From NCBI RefSeq assembly GCF_000725385.1, contig NZ_CP008884.1:4588001-4652000 (forward strand): DNA of 64,000 bases. Reading direction: 5' to 3'. The notes below the pieces were generated by a model. That model searched no databases and was not told the DNA's origin. It worked only from the letters and a program-made list of their open reading frames with translations. The position numbers and the translations under genes are program-made. Below are positions 16,673 to 25,275 of this stretch, piece by piece; the first letter of the stretch is position 1; every line of letters begins with the position of its first letter. This DNA comes from Dyella japonica A8. GTDB lineage: Bacteria; Pseudomonadota; Gammaproteobacteria; Xanthomonadales; Rhodanobacteraceae.

Positions 16673-17675
16673 ATCGAATTGAATTTCCCTTGCCGTTCGT
16701 TAGCGCGCTTCGAATTGAAGCTTCGTCGCCCTGGATCTATGCCCGAGCGAAATCGCACCCCTTAAGCCCCCTATGATAAGGGGCCAGGCGCTTTTTTTTC
16801 GAGGCTGGGCTGAGCGCCCGCCCCGCGATAACCGCGGCCCTTGCGCACGGGATCTGCCTTCGATCATCTAAAGCAATGGCGATCGAGACAATGAGGTGGC
16901 GAACCTGGGTCGGGCCATGCTGGCCCATATTCTCGATAGTCCAGCACTCATCAGGAACGGCAGACGCTGCGACCACGCCAAATATCATACTTAACCAATG
17001 GCTTACGATGCCTTATGCCGCATAGCCGGGCGGTCGGCGCTGGCCAAGGTCATTTATTCCGCCTGACAACGGCAAATGCAAGCTGGCGATGCATTCGCCC
17101 TGGAACAGGCCTGCCATGAGCCGCGCAAGTACACTTGCCTAGCCGTGAACGCGACATACTCCAAGGTTCCGTGTCCCTGAGCCTTTGACCGACATGGCGT
17201 GCGGCCAACACAGGCAACCTGGCGCTTTCCGCCTCTCATCAGCTAGCAAGTCAAGACGGCAAAACGCGACACGCAGAGGAAACGGGCCGCCCAGCCCGTG
17301 ATAGAACGACTATCGCCGCCACCTTTGGGGTTCGGTATCAGGGCGAGCACGGTAACTCACATGCCGCCTGACCTGAGTTGCCAACGTATCAGTCATCGGA
17401 CAGCGTGAGCCCGCCCCTCAGAGCCGTAGGCCACTACTCAATCTTGCCACGTGTCCACGCTATCTCAGCACATCACGCGAGACGCCCAAGGACCGAGCAC
17501 TGAGAGTACCTGGCAGATCTGCCGCGAGCACCGGAACCCATAACTGTGCCTCTGCCCTGCGGGAGGGGATCCAACGTCTCGACTTTCAACAAGCCGCCGG
17601 GCACCGGATTTTCATCCGTCGCAGGAATGCTGAATTTGAATCACTACGGGATTCTGCCAGCGGTTCTGAGAAAAG
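16673..17675. other. Gene-free kilobase inside the O-antigen locus
   Basis: About 1.0 kb with no recognisable gene on either strand; only open frames below about 85 codons exist, none with family character. It contains a hairpin (CCCCTTA at 16758-16764, TAAGGGG at 16777-16783) and a T8 run at 16792-16799, which in the plus direction would look like a terminator, although no plus-strand gene lies upstream. Base composition is mixed. It may be a scar of gene loss or recombination between the two halves of the locus, or hold an undetected RNA. Confidence 0.5.
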
Positions 17676-18758
17676 TTAGTAACCGAGCATACGATTGGCC
17701 TCTGCCAAGCCTGACTCTTCAAAGAAGTCCTGCACCGCCGCGGACCAGTGCTCCTCGTGGGAGCTAGGTCTATCGGACAATGTTGAAGTTGGCATCCCCA
17801 GCACGAGCGGCAGTTTTGTCGAGAACGCTGTGGCGAGTTCTCCATCAATGGCAGCGAGAGCTGCGCTCGTATCTTCCGTCAATTGCCCGGTCAGGAGCTC
17901 TTCAAATTTCAGCCGAACGCCAACATCGGCGGCAATGGCCCGAGCAACTTCCTGAACGTGCTTCACATCACGATCAGCAAAGTGCAGCAAAAAGCCAAGG
18001 AATCGGCCTGATTCGGGGAGTGCGCGCCAGAGTCGGTCCTCGACATCCAGGGGGTCTACAGTGCTCAGCTTGAACCGATAAAGCGAAATCAGCACATCGC
18101 GCAAATCGCGGATGCAATTCAACTTGGCGACGCCTAACTTGTCGATGGCGGCCAACTGAAAGCTGTCTTCAATATGGCCAACAACACACTCACCTCGCCC
18201 CATCAATGCGGCCAAAGCACCGGCTGGCAGCGAATGACGGCGGGACTGCGGAGCCCGATGTACGTCAGCCTCCTCGATGCCCCGATTATCGTCGTAGATG
18301 TAGCTCCCCAGGTGAAGCCCAATAGGCGCCACGCCCAAATGACGAAGCACCCCCTCGACGAGATAGGTACCCGACTTGGGAATGGAATTAATCAGCATGG
18401 GCGGATAATCAGGCAGCGGCGCCGGGTGCTCATCCAGCACCAGAGTGGGCAACAGGAATACACGCTGAAGCCCCCCCGACAAAAAGACCTGTCCCTCCCC
18501 AACCCGCGTCAACTCCGCCGTGACCTCATCGACTTCGTTGAAAAAGAGCAGTCGGTCGTCGCATAACTCGTATCGGCGCTCGTTCGGGTGGGAGTAGTAA
18601 CGGACCAAACCGTCCACCCCCAACACCATGTCGCCGTAGAGCCCATACATCGTGGAGCCGTACTTAAATACTGTCCGGAACAGGTGGGCGTTCTCAGAGC
18701 CAAGGTTTTGCATGCACTTATCGAATAACAGGACACCAAGCTGGATGCACTCCCGCAT
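17676..18758 (-). CDS. Sulfotransferase-family protein
   Basis: Predicted PAPS-dependent sulfotransferase of 360 residues. The 5'-phosphosulfate loop is LINSIPKSGTYLVEGVLRHLG (core P127 K128 S129 G130 T131), and the 3'-phosphate-binding motif is RDLRDVLISLYRF (R217, S225). Residues 1-118 form an extra N-terminal region (VDGLVRYYSHPNERRYELCDD) that was not recognised. The start is uncertain: the ATG at 18758 has only a G-run directly before it, and the frame stays open and coding-like for twelve more codons upstream to a TAG, without an ATG. Placed among O-antigen glycosyltransferases, it may sulfate the polysaccharide. A C7 tract (18471-18477) lies inside the gene. Confidence 0.75.
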   Translation of the reverse strand: MRECIQLGVLLFDKCMQNLGSENAHLFRTVFKYGSTMYGLYGDMVLGVDGLVRYYSHPNERRYELCDDRLLFFNEVDEVTAELTRVGEGQVFLSGGLQRVFLLPTLVLDEHPAPLPDYPPMLINSIPKSGTYLVEGVLRHLGVAPIGLHLGSYIYDDNRGIEEADVHRAPQSRRHSLPAGALAALMGRGECVVGHIEDSFQLAAIDKLGVAKLNCIRDLRDVLISLYRFKLSTVDPLDVEDRLWRALPESGRFLGFLLHFADRDVKHVQEVARAIAADVGVRLKFEELLTGQLTEDTSAALAAIDGELATAFSTKLPLVLGMPTSTLSDRPSSHEEHWSAAVQDFFEESGLAEANRMLGY

Positions 18759-18954
18759 CCCCCAGGGTTCCTGCTCCTTCAGGAGAGGTGAGTTCTAGTT
18801 CATGGCGCGGCGACTCCACCGTCCATGCTGCGACAAAGAGGGCCGACCCGCGCGCATCTTTGTGACAGTCTTATGAACTCACTTTACCCCAAAAGCTGTC
18901 GTAAAGCTGTAGCGGATTTCACGACTTGCCAAGCGCAAAATCCGCTGCATCACC

Positions 18955-20442
18955 TCAAGGTTTGAGCGACGCCTCAACCAGCGCCAAAGGAACCGGACCG
19001 AGTCCCTTTGCAATGCGCCGGATACGCTTCGGACCAAGCATTTCATAGCCACGACGTAGCGAGTCCACCGCAAGTTTGTGGTACTCCTCTTTATATTGCG
19101 GCTCGATGCGCCCCAGGCTCCAGTTGTGGGAATTCAATTCCACTTCGAGGAGTTTGAAGATGACGTCCATCTTGGCGTGGTCACAGATACGCGGCTTGAG
19201 ATAATCGAAAATCTCAAAATGCACGTACAGGCGCTTGTCCTTGGCCATGATGTCCTGGCCAACTCGCCCCTGGCGGTAGTAGTAGTACTGTTCAGCGGTG
19301 GTAACGATCGATTTGACGTTGCTCAACGCTTCGAACTGGAACGGCAGGTCGTCGAAACGCTTGATGTGCGCCGGGAAATCGATGCGGTTGGCGCTCAGGA
19401 ACTGACGCGAGTAGATACGACGCCAGATCGTGGGCTGAACGGTCAGAATGGAGACCGCGTTGCTGATCACACCCTGTCGTCCATAGGGGCCCGAGCCTGC
19501 GTAGATGTCGTTACCGCTCTCCACCTCTCCGGTGGAGTAATGCAGCTGGAAGCCGCATTGCGCGATCTCGGCACCGTGATTGATGGCGATATCGTGCAGG
19601 TGGCGGTACATGTTCAGGTCGACCCAGTCGTCGCCATCAACGAAGCCCACGTACTCGCCACGTGCCGCCGCCAGACCCGCGCTACGCGCTGCGGCGCAAC
19701 CGCCGTTCTTCTGGTGGATCACGAACACGCGCCCCGGGTAGCGCCGCGCGAAGTCGTCGGCAATCTCCCCGCTGCGATCCGGCGAGCCGTCGTCCACGAC
19801 AATGATCTCAAGTCGCTCAGCGGTTTGCTGAGCAAGACTCTCGATACATTGAGCCAGTTCTTTCTCGACGCCGTAGGCCGGAACGATCACCGATACGTCA
19901 AACTCGGGCGCTCCCTTGTCAAAACCGCGGCCACCGCCCAAAGGATGGGCCAGGTACAGATACTCTACGCGCCCACGCAACCTGCGCGCGCCGTCGCTCA
20001 CCTGCATGGTGCCATGGAGCTCGGTGGTCAAGGCAATGATGCGATAGCGCTCCACCAGCGCCTCGGCCATGCTCAGGTAGTGAGCCTCCAGGCGCATATG
20101 ATCGACGATGCTACCCTCGGGCAACGCCTCGAACAACGCTTCCAGGGACGCATGAACCCGTACACGCGAGTCATTGCGTACGGTGACGAGCAGGGCCTCA
20201 TGCAAACGAGCATCGAGCTCCACCACATCGATGGTCGAGCCCGGCAGATATTCCAGCTGCAGCAGCACCTCCAATCCGGAGCGCGCACCGATGTAAACGC
20301 ATACGCCCTGCGGCCGCTCAGGAAAAACGCGGCTGCCGTACCAGGCATTTTCCATACGCCAGACGTCATCTTCGATCATCTGACGATCGATCAACGCCGA
20401 AATCTGCTTGGAGAGAATGGAAATTTCAGGGTACTTGATCAT
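18955..20442 (-). CDS. Family 2 glycosyltransferase with extra N-terminal domain
   Basis: A 495-residue enzyme for polysaccharide assembly. Residues about 180-400 are a GT-A/GT2 domain: FDVSVIVPAYGVEKELAQCI, IIVVDDGSPDRSGEIADDF, NGGCAAARSAGL, EYVGFVDGDDWVD (catalytic metal DxD). The first 160 residues form a separate Rossmann-like region (GVCVYIGARSGLEVLLQLE, IDVVELDARLHEALL) reminiscent of FkbM-type or other class I methyltransferases, but the motif set is incomplete. The start codon overlaps the stop of the upstream GT2 gene by four bases, so the two are translationally coupled and probably act in the same repeat unit. Confidence 0.82.
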   Translation of the reverse strand: MIKYPEISILSKQISALIDRQMIEDDVWRMENAWYGSRVFPERPQGVCVYIGARSGLEVLLQLEYLPGSTIDVVELDARLHEALLVTVRNDSRVRVHASLEALFEALPEGSIVDHMRLEAHYLSMAEALVERYRIIALTTELHGTMQVSDGARRLRGRVEYLYLAHPLGGGRGFDKGAPEFDVSVIVPAYGVEKELAQCIESLAQQTAERLEIIVVDDGSPDRSGEIADDFARRYPGRVFVIHQKNGGCAAARSAGLAAARGEYVGFVDGDDWVDLNMYRHLHDIAINHGAEIAQCGFQLHYSTGEVESGNDIYAGSGPYGRQGVISNAVSILTVQPTIWRRIYSRQFLSANRIDFPAHIKRFDDLPFQFEALSNVKSIVTTAEQYYYYRQGRVGQDIMAKDKRLYVHFEIFDYLKPRICDHAKMDVIFKLLEVELNSHNWSLGRIEPQYKEEYHKLAVDSLRRGYEMLGPKRIRRIAKGLGPVPLALVEASLKP

Positions 20443-21623
20443 GCGATTCTCTCGGTCACGAGCGGGCGCTGACGACGGATAAACCGCGCCGCAGCAGTCT
20501 TGGCCATACGCCGCAAGACGTGCTTGCCAATATCATCAGTCTGCGACTGATAGATCTTCAGCAGATCTGAGATATCCGGGCGACTCCCGAGACTGAACAG
20601 CATCAGTGCGTCGACCAGACCATCCATGAAGCAGACCACGTGTATGCGGTCACGCTGCGCGCCGAACATCTGCCGATGCGCCATCCCCCATTCCTTGGGC
20701 ACGCGCTGCAGCACTTCAGCCGCCAGTGCAAAAAACTCCTTGCGCTGACTCAGTACGACATTCTCCGCACACCAAAACAGCATGCGCACAAGCATACTGA
20801 GCAGGGCGCCGCCCGCCTGCGGATCAAGTTTGCAACTGAGCCCAGCGTCAATCGCCAGACCCGCGCTGCGAATCATGTCGAATCGGCGACGACTACGCTC
20901 ATCAGTGATCTTGCCGGGTCGGTTTACACGGTAGATGTAGCCCGTAGTGTTCAGCAAGCCAACGCGGCTGGCCGCAGCCATCTCGAGCACGTGGGGCGGC
21001 AGGTCCTCAAACAGCAAGCCGGGCTCGAAGCTCACTCCCGCGGCATCAAAGAAACTACGCCGAATGACGCGCATATTGGCGTTGGGCTCCAGGCGCAACA
21101 AGCGCGGCTCGCTGCGCAGGCTGCTCTGCACAAAAACCCGATTGCCGGCAATCTCTTCCCACAGCCAATCGTCATAGAACGGTGTGAGACGCGAGGTCGT
21201 GTCGTCCAGAACGGCACCACGACACAACACGACGTCGCAGCGGTTGTCGATGGCCGCCAAGGTCATGCGCGAGTAGATGCCAGGAGTCGCCAGGTCGTCG
21301 CTGTCAAGAAACGCGATGAACTCGCCACGCGCGTGCTCCATGCCCGACGTCCGCGCAGCGGAAAGCCCCGCGTTGGGCTGATCGAGAATCAGCGCAGGAC
21401 TCTGCGTCTCCTTGGCCCACTCGGACACGATGGCGAGGCTGTTGTCGCTCCCCCCGTCGTGCACCACGATGATCTCGTGGCGATCAGCGTGCTCTGCTTC
21501 CAGCGACTTCAGCGTAGCCAGCACATAAGCTTCGGTGTTGTAGACCGGAACTATGATGCTCACAGAGCCTGCGGCCAGCCCCTTGTCATACGCAGCGTTG
21601 GTATATACGCGCTTGGCGGTCAT
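20439..21623 (-). CDS. Family 2 glycosyltransferase
   Basis: Cytoplasmic GT-A enzyme of 394 residues: SVSIIVPVYNTEAYVLATLKS, IIVVHDGGSDNSLAIV, NAGLSAARTSGMEHARGEF, then FIAFLDSDDLATPGIYSRM with the DxD-type metal motif. The C-terminal half is helical and lacks membrane segments. It precedes the other GT2 gene, overlapping it by the sequence ATGA. The VVHD (instead of VVDD) after the first strand is a small departure from the family. Sugar donor and acceptor cannot be told from the sequence. Confidence 0.87.
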   Translation of the reverse strand: MTAKRVYTNAAYDKGLAAGSVSIIVPVYNTEAYVLATLKSLEAEHADRHEIIVVHDGGSDNSLAIVSEWAKETQSPALILDQPNAGLSAARTSGMEHARGEFIAFLDSDDLATPGIYSRMTLAAIDNRCDVVLCRGAVLDDTTSRLTPFYDDWLWEEIAGNRVFVQSSLRSEPRLLRLEPNANMRVIRRSFFDAAGVSFEPGLLFEDLPPHVLEMAAASRVGLLNTTGYIYRVNRPGKITDERSRRRFDMIRSAGLAIDAGLSCKLDPQAGGALLSMLVRMLFWCAENVVLSQRKEFFALAAEVLQRVPKEWGMAHRQMFGAQRDRIHVVCFMDGLVDALMLFSLGSRPDISDLLKIYQSQTDDIGKHVLRRMAKTAAARFIRRQRPLVTERIA

Positions 21624-21851
21624 CTATCGACTTCTCTTCATCATGGCTATCAACAGGGGTCGCACGCTGGACCAGGCCCGCCGCGCGCAATCAAGCCGCT
21701 GCGACAGGCGTTGAACCCAGGAAAGGACCCCCTCTCCCTCTGTTTACTTCCACAGCCACCGGGAGCGCGCCGCAGCGCGCTTCCGGGCACATCCATTCGA
21801 TCCATTCAAACTAGCCAATGATATGTACCAGCCCATTGGCAAGGCTTAGCC
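21624..21851. other. Intergenic gap between glf and the GT2 pair
   Basis: 228 bases of mixed composition. No gene, clear promoter or terminator was recognised; a promoter for the GT2 pair would be expected here if it is not read from glf. Confidence 0.35.
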
Positions 21852-22994
21852 TCACATGTCCACGTTGAACGCGGGCATCCCATCCGGGTCGGCAAGGAAA
21901 CGGCGCGACACGTCCAGCGCCTCGGCAATCGTCACGTGCATGTCGAGGTAACGATACGTGCCCAGACGACCAACAAACGTTACCGACTGCTCCTGGCGCG
22001 CCAGGTCAACGTAGCTGGCTAGCTGCTTCATTTCGGCAACCAGACGGATCGGGTAGTACGGAATATCGTCCTCACCACAAACACGGCTGCGCTCCCGGAA
22101 TATCACCGTCTTTTCGTGGGACTCCCAGGGAGCAAAATGCTTGTGCTCAGAGATACGCGTCCACGGCACCGATTCGTCGCAATAGTTGATGACGGCATTG
22201 CCCTGGAAATCGCCGTTGTCGGTGTGGGCTTCAAAGTCAAGGGTGCGATAGGCTAAACGCCCATCGGCAAAATCGAACCATTTGTCGATCGGGCCGCTAT
22301 AGAACACATGATCGTAGCTCGGCACCATTTCACGCGTGAATGGGGTGCTCAAATGCAACTTGACGCCCGGCATGTCGAGCATTTTCTCGACGATATGGGT
22401 ATATCCGTTCTTTGGAATACCTTGATGCCGACTGTTGTAATAGTTGTCGTCATAGTTGAAGCGCAACGGCAAGCGCTTGAGGATGCTTGCGGGGAGCTCA
22501 GTCGGATCCATACCCCACTGCTTGCGGGTGTAACCGCGGAAGAAGGCCTCGTACAGATCGCGACCGACAAAGCGAAGGGCCTGCTCTTCAAACGTCTGGG
22601 GATCAGCGATGCTTTCGTCTGCCAGCGTGGTGACGAATGCAGCCGCCTCCTTGGGCGAGAGCGCCTTGCCGAAGAACTGGTTGATTGTGTGCAGATTGAT
22701 CGGCATGGAATAAATCTTTCCGCCGACATTGGCCTTCACACGATTGATGTACGGCATGAATTCGTCGAATTCATTGACGTAACGCCACACCTCTTCATTG
22801 CTGGTGTGAAAAATATGCGGCCCATACACATGAACCATGACACCCGTGTCGGCGTCGCGCTCGGTATGGCAATTGCCCGCCACGTGGCCTCGAGTGTCGA
22901 ACACGTCGATCTCGTAACCCGCCTGGCTCAATTGATGCGTGATGACTGCGCCAGAAAAGCCGGCTCCGGCAATGGCAATCTTCTTTTTGGGCAC
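21852..22994 (-). CDS. glf: UDP-galactopyranose mutase
   Basis: Converts UDP-galactopyranose to UDP-galactofuranose with reduced FAD. The 380-residue product matches the bacterial family over its length: IAIAGAGFSGAVITHQL, VFDTRGHVAGNCHTE, VHVYGPHIFHTSNEEVW, YTRKQWGMDPTELP, and the conserved arginine/tyrosine segments YYNSRHQGIPKNGYTH and FVGRLGTYRYLDMHVTI. Length agrees with known Glf proteins. Together with galE it implies galactofuranose in the glycan. The upstream 47 bases are AT-rich (GAATTAATTCTGAATTAGG on the minus strand) and may hold a promoter. Confidence 0.96.
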   Translation of the reverse strand: MPKKKIAIAGAGFSGAVITHQLSQAGYEIDVFDTRGHVAGNCHTERDADTGVMVHVYGPHIFHTSNEEVWRYVNEFDEFMPYINRVKANVGGKIYSMPINLHTINQFFGKALSPKEAAAFVTTLADESIADPQTFEEQALRFVGRDLYEAFFRGYTRKQWGMDPTELPASILKRLPLRFNYDDNYYNSRHQGIPKNGYTHIVEKMLDMPGVKLHLSTPFTREMVPSYDHVFYSGPIDKWFDFADGRLAYRTLDFEAHTDNGDFQGNAVINYCDESVPWTRISEHKHFAPWESHEKTVIFRERSRVCGEDDIPYYPIRLVAEMKQLASYVDLARQEQSVTFVGRLGTYRYLDMHVTIAEALDVSRRFLADPDGMPAFNVDM

Positions 22995-23041
22995 GGGTGC
23001 GCTCGTCCTAATTCAGAATTAATTCAGCTTTAAAAGATAGC

Positions 23042-23791
23042 TCATCTGTCCCGAAAAATGCCATCGGGTGCTTGTTCCTGAGGGCCTGCCCCTTCTACAT
23101 CAAAATAGCGGCGACCTTCGGGGGACAATCTGACGAGTAAACTGGCTTGCTGCAGCGCCTTGCCATGCTTGCGGAAGCATGTATCCGCCACCGGATGCCC
23201 GGTAAACAGAATTTCGGCAGGTGCCATCTGGATCAAAAGCCGGGTCACCACGGCGACGCACTCATCCTCTGCGAGGTTTCGCCTGGGAAGCACCGCAACG
23301 GAGCAGTGAGCCTCCCCAACGGGGGCGACGACACCATCCAGATCCAGAATCAACAAGCGACGCTTATCGTTGGCTGCAAAACACTTGAGCGCTGCCTCCG
23401 AAAAGCTCGATCCGATCAATAATATCGCATCGAATGTCCCGCTCGCTTGCTTTAGCAGCCGGAAATAGGCCTTTCCGGCCAGGACCGAGTCCCAGGGGAT
23501 GATGTACTCCCCAACGGCCTGCCCCCCCCTACCCAAGGGCAGGAGATCCCCTTCAAGACCAGCCAGTGACTGGAGTTCGGCCTGGGCCCAGGCGGGCAGG
23601 CGCCCCCCCAATCGTACGGAGTGCGCCCCCGCAACGAATTCTCCGACCGTCCGCGCCTTCAAGCGCGAACCTAATATCAGCTTGGCACCGTTAAAGATGA
23701 TCGCACTGAACCACCATTCCATCCGCGACGGCAGTCTCCGCAATATTGTGCGGTCAAATCCCCGGTAAATGGCGCGAAATGCCTTGTACAT
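23042..23791 (-). CDS. Unknown O-antigen locus protein
   Basis: A 249-residue protein that I do not recognise. It begins MYKAFRAIYRGFDRTILRRLPSRMEWW, quoted here only to MYKAFRAIYRGFDRTILRR: a basic, possibly membrane-apposed N-terminus. It continues with alternating strands (FDAILLIGSSFSEAALKCF, LLILDLDGVV, EILFTGHPVAD) suggesting a Rossmann-like alpha/beta fold, perhaps a degenerate GT-B or nucleotide-binding domain. LDLDGVV is not backed by the other HAD motifs. Two homopolymer tracts, C8 (23522-23529) and C7 (23603-23609), lie in the gene. The start shares one base with the stop of the upstream GT2 gene (TGATG), so they are coupled. Confidence 0.6.
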   Translation of the reverse strand: MYKAFRAIYRGFDRTILRRLPSRMEWWFSAIIFNGAKLILGSRLKARTVGEFVAGAHSVRLGGRLPAWAQAELQSLAGLEGDLLPLGRGGQAVGEYIIPWDSVLAGKAYFRLLKQASGTFDAILLIGSSFSEAALKCFAANDKRRLLILDLDGVVAPVGEAHCSVAVLPRRNLAEDECVAVVTRLLIQMAPAEILFTGHPVADTCFRKHGKALQQASLLVRLSPEGRRYFDVEGAGPQEQAPDGIFRDR

Positions 23792-24516
23792 CAGGGTACC
23801 CGGTCGAACATAGCCGTACGCCGGATGACGGCGCCTGCGTCCTGATGTCCCACATTGAGCGAGCCGGAAAGCTTCCTGCGCTCGGCCCTTAGTGTCCTGG
23901 GGGCGACGCGATGAACGTAGCCGGCCGCGATTGTCTCACAGTTCCAGTGCCAGTCCTCGAAGCCGAAACCTGACTCCCCCACCCTGGCGCACACGTACGG
24001 ACAGCGCTCGAAGACCTCACGGCGCGCCGCGGAGCAAGCATTCCAGTGGTTGATGGACAGCAGTGACTCAGGCCGGAACCGGGGATCGGACTGGTTCATC
24101 TGGTACCAATAGGCGGTCCAGCCACCAAAGGCGACTATAAGCTCGGGGTGCACGATGGTTGCTGGACCGTGCTGTTTGATGGCCGATACCGCCTCGTACA
24201 GCCAATTCTCGGAAAACAGATCGTCGCCATCGAACGTGGCGACCACATCGCTGGCGGAGTGAGCAATGGCGTAGTTGCGACTTAGGGACAAGTCACGCAG
24301 ATCAATGTGAAACAATCGATCGTCGTCGCGCAGCCCGCCGTGAGAGACGATGGCCTCCTCAGTGGTGGCATCCCCGTTATCCAGCGTCATGGCGAAGTTG
24401 ACAGACAGGCCGCGCTTCTCCGCATACGCTCTGCAACGTTCAATGGACGCAAGCGCAGTCCTGGCGTACTCGCCCTCTCGATGAAAAGTGACAACGGCAG
24501 TGACACTGCGGATCAT
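23791..24516 (-). CDS. Small family 2 glycosyltransferase
   Basis: A 241-residue GT-A protein: SVTAVVTFHREGEYARTALAS at the N-terminus, DLSLSRNYAIAHSASDVVATFDGDDLFSENW carrying the DGDD metal motif (core ATFDGDDLF), then ESGFGFEDWHWNCETIAAGY with the ED catalytic-base region. It is shorter than the other two GT2 enzymes and has no C-terminal extension. It lies 39 bases downstream of wzt and is fused by overlap to the following unknown gene. Likely adds one residue of the O-antigen repeat unit or its adaptor; the sugar is unknown. Confidence 0.82.
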   Translation of the reverse strand: MIRSVTAVVTFHREGEYARTALASIERCRAYAEKRGLSVNFAMTLDNGDATTEEAIVSHGGLRDDDRLFHIDLRDLSLSRNYAIAHSASDVVATFDGDDLFSENWLYEAVSAIKQHGPATIVHPELIVAFGGWTAYWYQMNQSDPRFRPESLLSINHWNACSAARREVFERCPYVCARVGESGFGFEDWHWNCETIAAGYVHRVAPRTLRAERRKLSGSLNVGHQDAGAVIRRTAMFDRVP

Positions 24517-24555
24517 CGTCCCTGCTGCCCTCCCCCAGACTGACGAAGAGGAACC

Positions 24556-25275
24556 TTACGATCGCTCGACACCGACAACGCTCCCGTGCTCGAGAGTAAC
24601 GCGCACATTGCACAGATCGGCCACGATTTTCGGACTGTGCGAGGCCAGCACGAGGATGCTTGCATTGTCGACGAGGCGCTTTAGACGAGCCTCCGCCCTC
24701 GATACAAACTCGGCGTCACCCACACTGAGCCACTCATCCATCAGCAGGATGTCAGGCTGCACGGAAGTGACAATGGAAAACGCCAAGCGCAACACCATAC
24801 CGCTCGAGTAGGTGCGGACGGGCATATGCATGTACTCGCCAAGCCCCGAAAACTCTACGATCTCCGGCATGAGTTGAGCGATCTGGCTCTTCTTCAGACC
24901 AAGGATCAACCCGCGGATGTAGATGTTCTCGTAGCCGGTCGACTCGAAATCCATACCCAGCGTGACGTCTATCAGGCTGGTGACATTCCCCTCGACCGAC
25001 AGCGAACCGGCCGTTGGCGGATAAATGCCAGCCAGCATGCGCAGCAGGGTTGTCTTGCCCGAACCGTTGTGCCCGATCAGGCCAACGCGATCACCGGGCT
25101 GAATATCCAGCGACACGCCCCGCAAAGCCTCCACCACCATGATGTGACGACTAGTGGACGCAATCTTTCCACCGGTCACGGCGGACAAGGCAAGTTGCTT
25201 GAAGGATTGATTGCCCACCCCGTACACAGGCAGGGAAAGGCCGCATTGATCCAGAATAATGTGCGCCACGGTCAC
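24556..25275 (-). CDS. wzt: O-antigen ABC exporter ATP-binding protein (Wzt)
   Basis: ATPase of the exporter that moves the finished lipid-linked O-antigen across the inner membrane. A GTG start at 25275 overlaps the wzm stop (GTGA) and gives 239 residues beginning with VTVAHIILDQCGL; a longer in-frame start exists but would run 78 bases into wzm. Walker A is GHNGSGKT (68-75), the signature region is TYSSGMVLRLAFS, and Walker B is DILLMDEWL. The protein ends right after the ATPase domain (LEHGSVVGVERS): there is no C-terminal carbohydrate-binding domain, as in Klebsiella galactan exporters and unlike E. coli O8/O9a Wzt. This suggests export without recognition of a capped chain end. Confidence 0.93.
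   Translation of the reverse strand: MTVAHIILDQCGLSLPVYGVGNQSFKQLALSAVTGGKIASTSRHIMVVEALRGVSLDIQPGDRVGLIGHNGSGKTTLLRMLAGIYPPTAGSLSVEGNVTSLIDVTLGMDFESTGYENIYIRGLILGLKKSQIAQLMPEIVEFSGLGEYMHMPVRTYSSGMVLRLAFSIVTSVQPDILLMDEWLSVGDAEFVSRAEARLKRLVDNASILVLASHSPKIVADLCNVRVTLEHGSVVGVERS

Noticed and set aside
16758..16799. Hairpin and T8 run as a plus-strand terminator
   Set aside because: No plus-strand gene lies upstream for several kilobases; kept only as a note in the gene-free region.
19078..21821. Two 390-460-codon plus-strand frames
   Set aside because: Antisense to the paired GT2 genes; no recognisable protein.
23042..23791. HAD hydrolase from the LDLDGVV segment
   Set aside because: The Asp-x-Asp is in the middle of the protein and the other HAD motifs are missing.
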